A stretch of DNA of 47,821 nt. It comes from Clostridiales bacterium (lineage in GTDB: Bacteria; Bacillota; Clostridia; Oscillospirales; Oscillospiraceae). Of this stretch, positions 23,095 through 31,677 are shown piece by piece. The notes under the pieces were generated by a model, which had not been told where the DNA came from, did no database searches, and saw nothing but the letters and a program-made list of their open reading frames with translations. The stretch spans positions 1-47,821 of the forward strand of contig SFDT01000011.1 of NCBI GenBank assembly GCA_004558115.1, given 5' to 3'. A program made the translations under genes and the position numbers. How positions within the stretch are numbered: the first letter of the stretch is position 1; each line of letters starts with the position of its first letter.

Positions 23095-24492
23095 TCAGCG
23101 TTTCCGGAGGCCTTCGTATTCCCGCAGGGAATCCAGCGCCTCCCGGGACATAGGCAGGATGACGGCGATGTTGAAGATGGTCATGAGGCCGATGCCCACG
23201 TCACCCAGGTCCCACACGAAGGTGTAAGCGGCGAGGCCGCCGATGAACAGCATCACCAGGGCCAGAATTTTGTAGGCCGTCTGAGACACCCAGTTGTCCC
23301 CAAAGAGGTAGGCCACGTTGGACCGGGCGTAAAACAGAATGCCAATGAAGGTGGAGAAGCTGAACAGCCACAAAATCAGGGCGATGAACACCACGCCGAA
23401 GGTGCCCAGGTGATACTCCATGGCCGCCTGGAGAAGGTCCATGCCCCCCAGGCCCTGGACCCGCTCCTCCGGGGTCAGCAGCATGATCATGGCGGTGCAG
23501 CTGCAAATGACGATGGTGTCGATGAACACGCCGAAGGCCTGGAGCAGGCCGGACTTGGCGGGGTGGCTCACCTCCGCCGCCGCGGCGGCACAGGGAGCGG
23601 AGCCGGAGCCGGCCTCGTTGGAAAACAATCCCCGCTTCACGCCGTTCATCAGCACGGCGCCGAAGCCGCCGGCCACCGCTTGGCGCAGGCCGAAGGCCTC
23701 CTGGAAGATCCGCTGAAAGACCGCTGGCAGCAGCGCCGCGTTTTTCACGATGAGCACGACGGTCATGAGGAAGTAGCACCCGGCCATGATGGGCACCAGC
23801 ACATCCAGCACCTTCACGGTGGCGTTTTTCCGCAGGACGATGACGGCCGCCAGAGCCACCAGCACCACCGTGGTATAAATGGGCGGGATGCGGAAGGCAT
23901 TTTCAAAGGCCGAGGTGACGGAGTTGCTGATGACCTGGCTGATGCCGCACCAGCAGATGAGGCCCGACAGGGCAAACAGCACAGCGGTGACGCTGCGGCG
24001 GGAGGGGTCTTTCCGTTTGGCGGCGAAGTAGTCGTGGATGTAGTAGGCGGGGCCGCCCCGGTAGCCGCCGTAGAGGGGGTCCGGCTTTTTGTGGAGCTGC
24101 GCCAGAGTGGCCTCGATGAAGGCGGTGGAGGAGCCGATGAGGGCGGACAGCCACATCCAGAACACCGCGCCGGCGCCGCCGGCGGAGATGGCCGCCACCA
24201 CGCCGATGAGGTTGCCCATGCCCACCCGGGTGGCGGTGGAGATGATGAGGGCCTGCCAGCCAGAGATGGCGCTGCCGTTCCCGCCGCGCTTTTCCGCCGT
24301 CACCCGCAGCATTTCGGGAAACAGCCGGAGGGGCAAAAAGCGGGTGCGGAACGTGAAGTAGATGCCGGTGGGGATGAGCAGCAGCACCAGCAGGGAAAGG
24401 CCCACGCTTCCGCCGCCGGGCAGGGGCAGCGTAATGAGGTCGCCCCACAAAAATCCGCAGACGGCGGAGATCAGGTCTACGATGACATGCAT
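23095..24492 (-). CDS. Sodium:alanine symporter (AGCS) family transporter, second copy
   Basis: A 465-residue membrane protein with about 11 segments. It is clearly AGCS: the first helix pair, IISTATRVGMGNLIGVVAAI, YGGYRGGPAYYIHDY and LFSNEAGSGSAP are present. It is diverged from the copy at 18 kb, with Ser/Thr substitutions in the substrate-facing helix, so specificity is probably different. GGAGG precedes the ATG, and a promoter lies about 107 nt upstream. It is transcribed alone. Confidence 0.9.
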   Translation of the reverse strand: MHVIVDLISAVCGFLWGDLITLPLPGGGSVGLSLLVLLLIPTGIYFTFRTRFLPLRLFPEMLRVTAEKRGGNGSAISGWQALIISTATRVGMGNLIGVVAAISAGGAGAVFWMWLSALIGSSTAFIEATLAQLHKKPDPLYGGYRGGPAYYIHDYFAAKRKDPSRRSVTAVLFALSGLICWCGISQVISNSVTSAFENAFRIPPIYTTVVLVALAAVIVLRKNATVKVLDVLVPIMAGCYFLMTVVLIVKNAALLPAVFQRIFQEAFGLRQAVAGGFGAVLMNGVKRGLFSNEAGSGSAPCAAAAAEVSHPAKSGLLQAFGVFIDTIVICSCTAMIMLLTPEERVQGLGGMDLLQAAMEYHLGTFGVVFIALILWLFSFSTFIGILFYARSNVAYLFGDNWVSQTAYKILALVMLFIGGLAAYTFVWDLGDVGIGLMTIFNIAVILPMSREALDSLREYEGLRKR

Positions 24493-24598
24493 GAGAAAGG
24501 TCCTCCTGAGATTGTGATGCGGCGAAAGCGTCCGCCGCGCCGGGACAGGTAAGGGGACTGTGTTCCTTTAAAGCGGAAAACATGTCGGATATGGTTTC

Positions 24599-24627
24599 AT
24601 TGTACTATGCCGGGCACGGGGATTCAA
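24599..24627 (-). promoter_or_regulatory. Promoter of the second AGCS gene
   Basis: On the minus strand TTGAAT (24627-24622), a 17-nt spacer and TACAAT (24604-24599). The leader is about 100 nt and shows no glycine-riboswitch core. Confidence 0.55.
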
Positions 24628-24748
24628 CCTCTTTTTCCATTTAAATTGTTTTTCCGTGACGGACAGGGCGGCGCTTCCGTCAGCGGATGGGGCAAAGGGG
24701 AGCGGTTTTGCCGCCGAAAGCAGGGAATTTGCATGAAAAGAAATAAAT

Positions 24749-24789
24749 CTTGCAAAATGAGGAAAATTTTGCAAGAATACTTGCAAAAT
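24749..24789. promoter_or_regulatory. Three TTGCAA operator copies before the yitT-like gene
   Basis: CTTGCAAAAT at 24749-24758 and 24780-24789, and its inverse ATTTTGCAAG at 24766-24775. The last copy contains the -35 element. The arrangement suggests a repressor that blocks polymerase; the regulator is unknown. Confidence 0.5.
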
Positions 24790-24809
24790 GGAAAAGAGGG
24801 GCGTATACT
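24781..24809 (+). promoter_or_regulatory. Promoter of the yitT-like gene
   Basis: TTGCAA (24781-24786), a 17-nt spacer and TATACT (24804-24809), 47 nt before the ATG. Confidence 0.65.
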
Positions 24810-24855
24810 CCCCCTTGGAAAACAGGCCGGGTGACCGGCGGGGAGGACGCGGCAT

Positions 24856-25731
24856 ATGAACGGAAACGCTTGGAAGACAGTGAAAAGTTACGGCATCGTC
24901 ATGGCGCTGGCGGTGGTCATGGGGCTGAGCTACGAGGTATTCGTGTTCCCCAACGCCTTCGCGCCGGCGGGCATCAACGGCCTTGCCACCATGATCCAGT
25001 ATTTGTTCCACGTGAGCATCGGCTACATGTCCCTGCTCATCAACCTGCCGCTGATTTTTCTGGCGTGGCGGCACGTGGACCGGGACTTCGCCCTGAAGAA
25101 CCTGGCCTTCGTGCTGGTGTTCTCCGCCGTGACCTTGACACTGAACCGGGTGGACCTCAGCGCCGTCGCCTACCACACGGACAACGGAAACTCCGCCATT
25201 CTGGGGCCTGTGGCCGCCGGCGTGGTCAGCGGCGCGGTGTACGGCTTCACCATCCGGCAGAACGGCTCCACCGGCGGCACGGACATCGTGGCCGCCTGGG
25301 TGCGGAAAAAGCACCCGGAGGCCAGCCTGGTGTGGGTCATTTTCAGCCTGAACGCCTCCGTGGCGGTGCTGTCCTTCTTCGTCTACGGCTGCAAGTTCGA
25401 GCCGGTGATCCTGTGCCTGGCCTACTGCTACCTCAGCTCCCGCATCAGCGACAGCATCCTCAAGGGCGGCAAGCGGGCGCTGAAATTCGAGGTGGTCACA
25501 AAGGAGGCCTCCGCCCTGTCCGCCCGGCTCATGGAGGAGCTGGGCCACGGCGTCACGGTTCTGCCCGCCCGGGGCATGTACTCCACGGAGCCGCGGGACT
25601 TTTTGATCTGCGTGGTGAACCGCCACCAGATCGTCCGCTTCCAGGAGATCCTCCGCCAGTTCCCCGGCACCTTCGCCTGGGTGTCGGAGGTGAACGAGAC
25701 CCTGGGCAACTTCAAGCACATCACGGCCTGA
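24856..25731 (+). CDS. YitT family membrane protein (DUF161 + DUF2179)
   Basis: A 291-residue protein with five to six membrane segments in the first 200 residues, including the family motif NGSTGGTDIVAAW, and a C-terminal soluble DUF2179 domain (about 205-288, FEVVTKEASALSARLMEEL onward). YitT proteins are abundant in Bacillota. Function is uncertain, and small-molecule transport is the usual suggestion. GGGGAGGACG precedes the ATG. Its promoter carries three TTGCAA operators. Confidence 0.9.
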   Translation: MNGNAWKTVKSYGIVMALAVVMGLSYEVFVFPNAFAPAGINGLATMIQYLFHVSIGYMSLLINLPLIFLAWRHVDRDFALKNLAFVLVFSAVTLTLNRVDLSAVAYHTDNGNSAILGPVAAGVVSGAVYGFTIRQNGSTGGTDIVAAWVRKKHPEASLVWVIFSLNASVAVLSFFVYGCKFEPVILCLAYCYLSSRISDSILKGGKRALKFEVVTKEASALSARLMEELGHGVTVLPARGMYSTEPRDFLICVVNRHQIVRFQEILRQFPGTFAWVSEVNETLGNFKHITA

Positions 25732-25741
25732 TACATAATAA

Positions 25742-25773
25742 AAGCCGGGGCGGACATCTGTCCGCTCCGGCTT
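25742..25773. terminator. Bidirectional terminator
   Basis: A 15-bp stem (25742-25756 with 25759-25773, one G-T pair) with TTTTATTAT on the minus side. It serves the yitT-like gene and the convergent secreted protein gene. Confidence 0.75.
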
Positions 25774-25780
25774 CGGTTTG

Positions 25781-26605
25781 TCACAGCACGCTTTCCGCCA
25801 TCTGCCGCACCTGGCGCTCCGTCAGACCGTCGGAGGCGCGGAGGGAGAAGGAGAAGCCCTCCCGGGTCCACAGGGCCACCCGGATGCCGCCCTCATCACC
25901 CCGCCACTGGACGGAGGTGTCCCGCACCGTCAGGGTGCCGCTGGTGGGATAGACCGTGTAGTCGCCGCTGTTGTCGCTGCCGCCCCGGCTGACCCGGTAG
26001 GTCAGCTCCTGGACCTCGTCACTCCAGCGCAGCTCCGCCAGGGTGCCGCCGATGTCCTGAATGAGGGTGAAGGCGAAGCCCGCCGGCGCCGCGGGCACCG
26101 GCACAGGGAAGCCCACGGCGGCCTCCAGGGCCTCCACGGTGTTGTGCTGGTGCTGGGGGTTGGGCAGCTGGGCGGTGCCGCCGGCGGGGACGTCATCGAG
26201 CTCCACGGAGATGTCCCCGCTGCCGGAGACGGTGACGCAGGGCCCGCCCGTCAGGTCGTTGAAGAAATCCGCCGGGACATACATGACGCCCTTTTCCAGC
26301 ATGGCGGGGGCGGCGTCCATAGGCAGGGAGGTCCCCATGACGGGGTCGCCGCCGGCTCCATGGTCCAGGAGGGTGGCATAGCCCATGCCCAGCACCAGAA
26401 CGGCTTCCCGGTCTCCCAGCGTCAGCCGGGCGCCGGGCAGGGAGCCGTCCCAGGCCACGGTGTAGCCCAGGGCCTCCGCCACGGCCCGCAGGGGCACCAT
26501 GGTGACAGCCTTGGCGCCGGATACGGGCACCTCCTGGGCGGCGGCGGGCAGGGCCAGGGCGGCGGCCAGCGCCAGGGATAAAAGCAGCGCGCAGAATTTT
26601 TTCAT
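25781..26605 (-). CDS. Secreted protein with copper-amine-oxidase-N-like domain
   Basis: A 274-residue protein. The start MKKFCALLL at 26605 follows AAAGGATG and opens a normal signal peptide cleaved near AAAQ-E; an ATG six codons earlier has no site. Residues about 30-140 match the copper amine oxidase N-terminal (stalk) fold: VTMVPLRAVAEALGYTVAWDG, then the MYVPADFFNDL repeat. The C-terminal part (about 155-270) holds a beta-rich DUF4367-like domain. The stalk domain is a wall-associated adaptor in Bacillota, not an oxidase. It stands alone between terminator and promoter regions. Confidence 0.78.
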   Translation of the reverse strand: MKKFCALLLSLALAAALALPAAAQEVPVSGAKAVTMVPLRAVAEALGYTVAWDGSLPGARLTLGDREAVLVLGMGYATLLDHGAGGDPVMGTSLPMDAAPAMLEKGVMYVPADFFNDLTGGPCVTVSGSGDISVELDDVPAGGTAQLPNPQHQHNTVEALEAAVGFPVPVPAAPAGFAFTLIQDIGGTLAELRWSDEVQELTYRVSRGGSDNSGDYTVYPTSGTLTVRDTSVQWRGDEGGIRVALWTREGFSFSLRASDGLTERQVRQMAESVL

Positions 26606-26748
26606 AACGGTCATCCTTTCCACGGAAGGTTTTGGCAGTTCAGACGGCGGAGGCGGGGAAAAGTTCCTCCGCCGGTCAAGTTAAATTGTATCATACCGCC
26701 GCCCTCCCGGCAATGAAAAAGCCGGGGCGGAAAAATGGGAGAAAAGGT

Positions 26749-26777
26749 TTGCACTTGCCGGTGCCGTCCGCTATAAT
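26749..26777 (+). promoter_or_regulatory. fumC promoter
   Basis: TTGCAC (26749-26754), a 17-nt spacer and TATAAT (26772-26777), 35 nt before the ATG. Confidence 0.65.
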
Positions 26778-26812
26778 GGCACCATGAAAAACAGCAATGG
26801 GAGGTTCAACTG

Positions 26813-28171
<1,359 letters not shown>

Positions 28172-28235
28172 GCGATCAAAAAAACGCGCTGCCTCGGGGC
28201 CCAGCTGACAAGGGCAACAAATCGTTTGGGGGATA

Positions 28236-28277
28236 CCCCGGCAGAACATCGTATGTACGATGTCTGCCGGGGCTTTT
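28236..28277 (+). terminator. Terminator of fumC
   Basis: A long stem (28236-28253 with 28256-28272, one bulged base) with a TG tip is followed by CTTTT. Confidence 0.8.
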
Positions 28278-28631
28278 CTGTTTCCGGGGCGCCCGCTGTG
28301 TTTTCCTGACAGAACTGAGTATCACGGACATTTAAGTGTCCGGGCTGTTCGCTCCGCAGGACGCGCGATACAGGTTTATCGCAGGGCCGGCTCCTCCAGG
28401 AAGTTCTTTTCGGAGCGTGAGAGCAACATCACGCTGCGCTGACAGCCAAGGTCAACATCGACCGTTTCCCCGGTTCGGAGAAAGTCCACGGAGAACCGGA
28501 AGCGACAAAAGAAAAAAGGCGGAGCCGCAACAAGCGTGAAACCGTGGTTTTTTGCAAAGTGGGTCCCGCTTTACATTGCCGCTTTCTGACTCCCGTTTCT
28601 TCACCGGCGATTCCCGCCTTCACGCCTGCGC
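28278..28631. other. Intergenic region without a convincing gene
   Basis: The region contains small inverted repeats at 28325-28330/28337-28342 and 28414-28420/28429-28435. Short open frames here have no ribosome binding site. One frame (from about 28435) reads a protein-like ALTAKVNIDRFPGSEKVHG with no start codon. It runs on, in frame, into the small HTH gene. It could be the remnant of a gene lost at an insertion boundary, but I cannot name it. Confidence 0.35.
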
Positions 28632-28660
28632 TTGCGAAGCTTCGGATATTCGTATATAAT
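28632..28660 (+). promoter_or_regulatory. Promoter of the HTH-sigma-PrsW gene run
   Basis: TTGCGA (28632-28637), a 17-nt spacer and TATAAT (28655-28660), 36 nt before the HTH gene. It looks like a housekeeping sigma promoter, not an ECF promoter. Confidence 0.65.
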
Positions 28661-28696
28661 ATATTTTGTCGACTTATATTTTCGCGGAGGCGCGGC

Positions 28697-28906
28697 ATGA
28701 ACGGGATCAAGGGTTACAGCTCCATCCGGGAGGCGTCTTACCTCTGGTGCGTGTCGGAACGGCGTGTCAACCAATCCTGTGCCGAGGGGCGCATTCCCGG
28801 CGTGTCCCGCTTCGGGCGACCTCGGGCGCTCCCGGCGGACGCGGAAAAGCCCTCTGATCCCCGCATAAAAAACTCGAAGGAAGGCGGCAAACATGATCTC
28901 AGATGA
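28697..28906 (+). CDS. Small MerR/excisionase-like HTH protein, 69 residues
   Basis: GCGGAGG precedes the ATG. Residues 5-45 (YSSIREASYLWCVSERRVNQ, then EGRIPGVSRFGR) match the small winged-HTH 'excisionase' proteins that are frequent in mobile elements of gut Clostridia. The family usually ends in a SWAIP-ADAEKPxDPR tail; here the Trp is replaced (RPRALPADAEKPSDPR). The stop lies 14 nt inside the sigma-factor gene, so translation is coupled. It may control this operon, or it may be the relic of an element's excisionase. Confidence 0.75.
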   Translation: MNGIKGYSSIREASYLWCVSERRVNQSCAEGRIPGVSRFGRPRALPADAEKPSDPRIKNSKEGGKHDLR

Positions 28907-29447
28907 AACCGCATACCGGCGGTATCTTGACGGAGAGGAAAAAGCCGCCGATCTGCTGGTTGAAAAATACGGTGACCCATTGACGCTGTATATCAATGGC
29001 TATCTCAAAGATATACACGAAGCCGAGGACTTGATGATCGAAGCATTTTCACAGATTTTTGCAAAAGAGCGTCCGATCACAGGCGCGGGAGCGTTTAAGG
29101 CGTATCTGTATAAAACGGCGCGAAATCTCGCCTTGCGCCACAGGAAAAAGCACAGGCTCAGCTTTCTGCGTTTTGAGGAATTGGACTTTGAGCCGCAGAG
29201 CGACGTGTCGGCTGACGCGGAGCTTTCTCGCAGCGAGCGCAGCCGCCAGCTCTATGACGCCCTTGGAAAATTGAAGGAGGAATACCGGGAAGCCCTTTAT
29301 CTGGTCTATTTTGAGGATATGAGCTACCGCAATGCGGCAACGGTTATGAACAAGAGCGAGGGACAGATCACAAAGCTGGTCTACCGTGGGAAGCAAAGCC
29401 TGAAAGCGACCCTGGAACAGGAGGGGTTTACCTATGCGGACGAATGA
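28893..29447 (+). CDS. ECF-type RNA polymerase sigma factor
   Basis: A 184-residue protein with sigma region 2 (about 8-95: YLDGEEKAADLLVEKYGDPL, then EDLMIEAFSQIF) and region 4 (about 118-175: LGKLKEEYREALYLVYFEDM, then a HTH over NAATVMNKSEGQITKLVYRG). Region 3 is absent, as in ECF sigmas. AAGGAAGG precedes the ATG. It overlaps the HTH gene by 14 nt and the next gene by 14 nt. It is followed by membrane proteins and a PrsW-like protease, a layout seen where a membrane anti-sigma factor is destroyed by intramembrane proteolysis. Confidence 0.9.
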   Translation: MISDETAYRRYLDGEEKAADLLVEKYGDPLTLYINGYLKDIHEAEDLMIEAFSQIFAKERPITGAGAFKAYLYKTARNLALRHRKKHRLSFLRFEELDFEPQSDVSADAELSRSERSRQLYDALGKLKEEYREALYLVYFEDMSYRNAATVMNKSEGQITKLVYRGKQSLKATLEQEGFTYADE

Positions 29448-29784
29448 AGAACGCGCCGGATTGATTCAGAAACGGACGGCGGAAATCAAAAGGGAACGGC
29501 AAAAGAGGAAACAGCGCGCATTGGATATGATCTGCATCGCCGCCTGCCTGATCCTGGTCGTTGGGATCGGCTCGTTGATGCCCGGATTGACGGCGGGCAT
29601 CCCCGGCGGTGAAGTACACCATGCTTCCGGCGCGGCAAGCCTTGTTGGAAGTCACGCGGCATTGGGCTATATCCTCATGGGGCTTATGGCCTTTCTGCTT
29701 GGCGTATGCGTGACGGTGCTTTTGTACCGCCTGCACCGCAGGAATGAGAGGAAGCGGCGGGAGAATTCGAACGATGAACTTTGA
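29434..29784 (+). CDS. Two-TM protein A, candidate anti-sigma or signalling partner
   Basis: A 116-residue protein. A very basic N-terminal cytosolic arm (about 1-30, RTAEIKRERQKRKQR) is followed by TM1 (about 31-52), a small extracytoplasmic loop (about 53-72), TM2 (about 73-97) and a basic tail (RLHRRNERKRREN). AGGAGGGG precedes the ATG, which overlaps the end of the sigma gene. A paralogue with the same plan lies at 31188. I found no classic anti-sigma domain (no ZAS motif), so the anti-sigma role is inferred from position only. Confidence 0.75.
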   Translation: MRTNEERAGLIQKRTAEIKRERQKRKQRALDMICIAACLILVVGIGSLMPGLTAGIPGGEVHHASGAASLVGSHAALGYILMGLMAFLLGVCVTVLLYRLHRRNERKRRENSNDEL

Positions 29785-30388
29785 ACTGATCGACAACTGT
29801 TTTCAGGTTGCCGTGCTGTTTTGTGCGGCGCTGGCGGCGATCGCGGCGGCGATCCGGCACAAAGACCGCCGTTTCCTGATCCTCGCCCTGTTTTTTATCT
29901 GCATTTCCATGGGAACCCTCTATTGGGTGCTGCACCTTTTCATTTTTGGCGACGTACCGCAGGTTTTCTATGTTTCGGAGTTTTCATGGCTGGCGGCGTA
30001 TCTGTTCCTGCTGTCCTTCCAAATGGTGCGGACAGACCGGGTAAGGCCGCTGTTTTCCCTGCTGGCCCTGGCCTGCGCCCTGCTTACGGCGGCGGTCGTG
30101 CTGGCGTTTCAGATTTTCGGCCCGTCCTATGTGGTTTCCGCGGCATTTGCCGGGGTCGTGTTTGCCATCGTATATCTCGCGGTTTGGCGGCTCCGGCGCA
30201 AGGGCGGCGGAGGGCTGATCGACTGCTGGCTGCTGCTCTGTGTGGGATTGCAGCTTCTCCTGTATGTGGTGTCCGGCTTTATGCAGGATTTTACCCGCTT
30301 TAATCTCTACTTCGCCGTAGATATCACGCTGACGCTTTCTTTTACGGCGCTGCTGCCGCTGGCACTTCGGGAGGCGGCGGGGAAATGA
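29774..30388 (+). CDS. Polytopic membrane protein, 204 residues
   Basis: The start MNFELIDN at 29774 overlaps the preceding gene by 11 nt; an upstream in-frame ATG would sit deep in that gene. About seven hydrophobic segments alternate with short loops; one loop (HLFIFGDVPQVFYVSEF) is aromatic-rich. The C terminus abuts the protease gene with an ATGA overlap. The family was not recognised. A seven-TM sensor or membrane partner of the protease is plausible. Confidence 0.72.
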   Translation: MNFELIDNCFQVAVLFCAALAAIAAAIRHKDRRFLILALFFICISMGTLYWVLHLFIFGDVPQVFYVSEFSWLAAYLFLLSFQMVRTDRVRPLFSLLALACALLTAAVVLAFQIFGPSYVVSAAFAGVVFAIVYLAVWRLRRKGGGGLIDCWLLLCVGLQLLLYVVSGFMQDFTRFNLYFAVDITLTLSFTALLPLALREAAGK

Positions 30389-31026
30389 TCTATATTGAGA
30401 ATATTTTTGTTTGCCTCGCGATCCCGCTGGCGCTGTGCATCCTGTTTATCGGAGGGCGCACCCGGATATTCATGCTGTTTATGATGGCCGGAATGAGCGT
30501 ATGCCTGCTGTCCGCCTATGTCAACAGCTTCTTCATGGGATATTACGGCGCCAGCGCCACCGTTGCCGTCGTTGAGATCACGCCGGTGTGCGAGGAAGTG
30601 ATGAAGCTGCTGCCGCTGCTGTTCTACGTTCTGATTTTCGAGCCAAAGGTCCGGAATTTGCCCGAAGCCGCCGTTGCCCTTGCCGTGGGCTTTGCCACCT
30701 TTGAAAATGCGTGCTATCTGACGGAGAACGGCGCGGAAAACCTGATGTTTCTGCTGATCCGCGGGCTTTCCGCCGGGGCGCTGCACATCCTCTGCGGCAT
30801 TTTGATCGGGTTCGGACTGTCCTATGTGTTCCGCCGCCGGTGGCTGGCGTTTACCGGAACGGTGGGTCTGCTGGGCGCCTGCATCGTGTTCCATGCCACC
30901 TATAACCTGCTGATCTCGGGGGACGGGGCCTGGCAAACCGCCGGCTATCTGTTCCCGTCTGTCCTGATCGCGCTCTTATTTGCGGGAAAGCTCCTGCTTC
31001 CCAAACTCAAAATCATGCTTGAATAA
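30385..31026 (+). CDS. PrsW-like intramembrane protease
   Basis: A 213-residue membrane protein with about seven segments. The family motifs are visible: EExxK (Glu70-Glu71-x-x-Lys74 in PVCEEVMKLLP), FENACY (Glu107), a histidine in LHILCG (134) and a second in VFHATYN (170). PrsW in Bacillus makes the first cut in the anti-sigma factor RsiW, freeing SigW. Here it is encoded four genes after an HTH/sigma start and overlaps its upstream neighbour by ATGA. The likely substrate is one of the two-TM proteins. Confidence 0.83.
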   Translation: MIYIENIFVCLAIPLALCILFIGGRTRIFMLFMMAGMSVCLLSAYVNSFFMGYYGASATVAVVEITPVCEEVMKLLPLLFYVLIFEPKVRNLPEAAVALAVGFATFENACYLTENGAENLMFLLIRGLSAGALHILCGILIGFGLSYVFRRRWLAFTGTVGLLGACIVFHATYNLLISGDGAWQTAGYLFPSVLIALLFAGKLLLPKLKIMLE

Positions 31027-31040
31027 CCGTTTTGCGTAGT

Positions 31041-31075
31041 GGGCCGCCCCGGAAATGGGGCGGCCCAAATTTTTT
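31041..31075 (+). terminator. Terminator after the prsW-like gene
   Basis: A 10-bp GC stem (31041-31050 with 31057-31066), loop GGAAAT, then AAATTTTTT. It divides the sigma-PrsW unit from the surface-protein unit. Confidence 0.85.
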
Positions 31076-31187
31076 GAAAAATTTTTAAAAAAATTGTCAT
31101 TTTGGGTGGAAGGATTTTCAATTTCGTGTCTTTTAGAAAATAGAGAGATCAATATCCCCTGAAAATCATAGGGAGGGAGGTTATTGG
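31076..31187 (+). promoter_or_regulatory. AT-rich promoter region of the surface-protein unit
   Basis: A 112-bp AT-rich stretch sits between the terminator and a GGGAGGGAGG site. It holds a GGAAGG element (about 31111-31116), reminiscent of ECF -35 boxes, and CGTGTC about 11 nt on, which is closer than the usual spacing. I see no clean TTGACA/TATAAT pair. It is a candidate target of the sigma factor encoded upstream. Confidence 0.3.
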
Positions 31188-31520
31188 ATGACCGGTAAGA
31201 CGGAAACCCGGGTGCGGGAGATACAAAGCAGGACACGGCAGTACAGGCGGCAGCGTGAAAACCGTGTGCTTTCTTCCCTGGCGGCGTTCGGCCTGTTTCT
31301 TCTCGCCGGTATCGGCGTTCTTTTCGGAAGCGTACAGACACCGGGCGTAGCGGCGGTAGCGGACGGCTACGGCGCGGTGCTGCTGCGGGACGGCGCGGTG
31401 ACGTATGTCGTGATCGGCATTGCCGCCTTTGTTGTCGGCGTGTCTGTGACCGTGCTCTGTATCCGACTGAAAAACAGATCAGCAAGCCGTACAGACTGTA
31501 CGGAAGGAAGCGAGAACTGA
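31188..31520 (+). CDS. Two-TM protein B, paralogue of the protein at 29434
   Basis: A 110-residue protein with the same plan as protein A: a basic arm (REIQSRTRQYRRQRENR), TM1 (about 31-48), a loop (about 49-71) and TM2 (about 72-93, with the shared pattern IGIAAFVVGVSVTVLCIRL against MGLMAFLLGVCVTVLLYRL), then a basic tail. GGGAGGGAGG precedes the ATG. It is the first gene of the unit that contains the giant surface protein, 157 nt upstream of it. The two paralogues flank the protease gene. Confidence 0.75.
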   Translation: MTGKTETRVREIQSRTRQYRRQRENRVLSSLAAFGLFLLAGIGVLFGSVQTPGVAAVADGYGAVLLRDGAVTYVVIGIAAFVVGVSVTVLCIRLKNRSASRTDCTEGSEN

Positions 31521-31677
31521 TATCCCGGCGAAACCGGCACGCGGCCATCCCCGCGGCGGGCATGACTCCCCAAAACCGCCCGGCAGGCGGAAGCGGCTTT
31601 GCGGCGCTTCCGGAACTGCCGGAGGATGGCATATTTCAGCGTGCAGAGAATTTTCTTCCCCAGAAAGGAGCAAACAC

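Noticed and set aside
24493..24592. Glycine riboswitch in the leader of the second AGCS gene
   Set aside because: AGCS genes often have one, but the conserved GGAGAG-type core and tandem aptamer layout are not visible here.
28260..28539. Two short open frames after the fumC terminator
   Set aside because: No ribosome binding site and no protein-like pattern. At most a remnant, recorded as intergenic.
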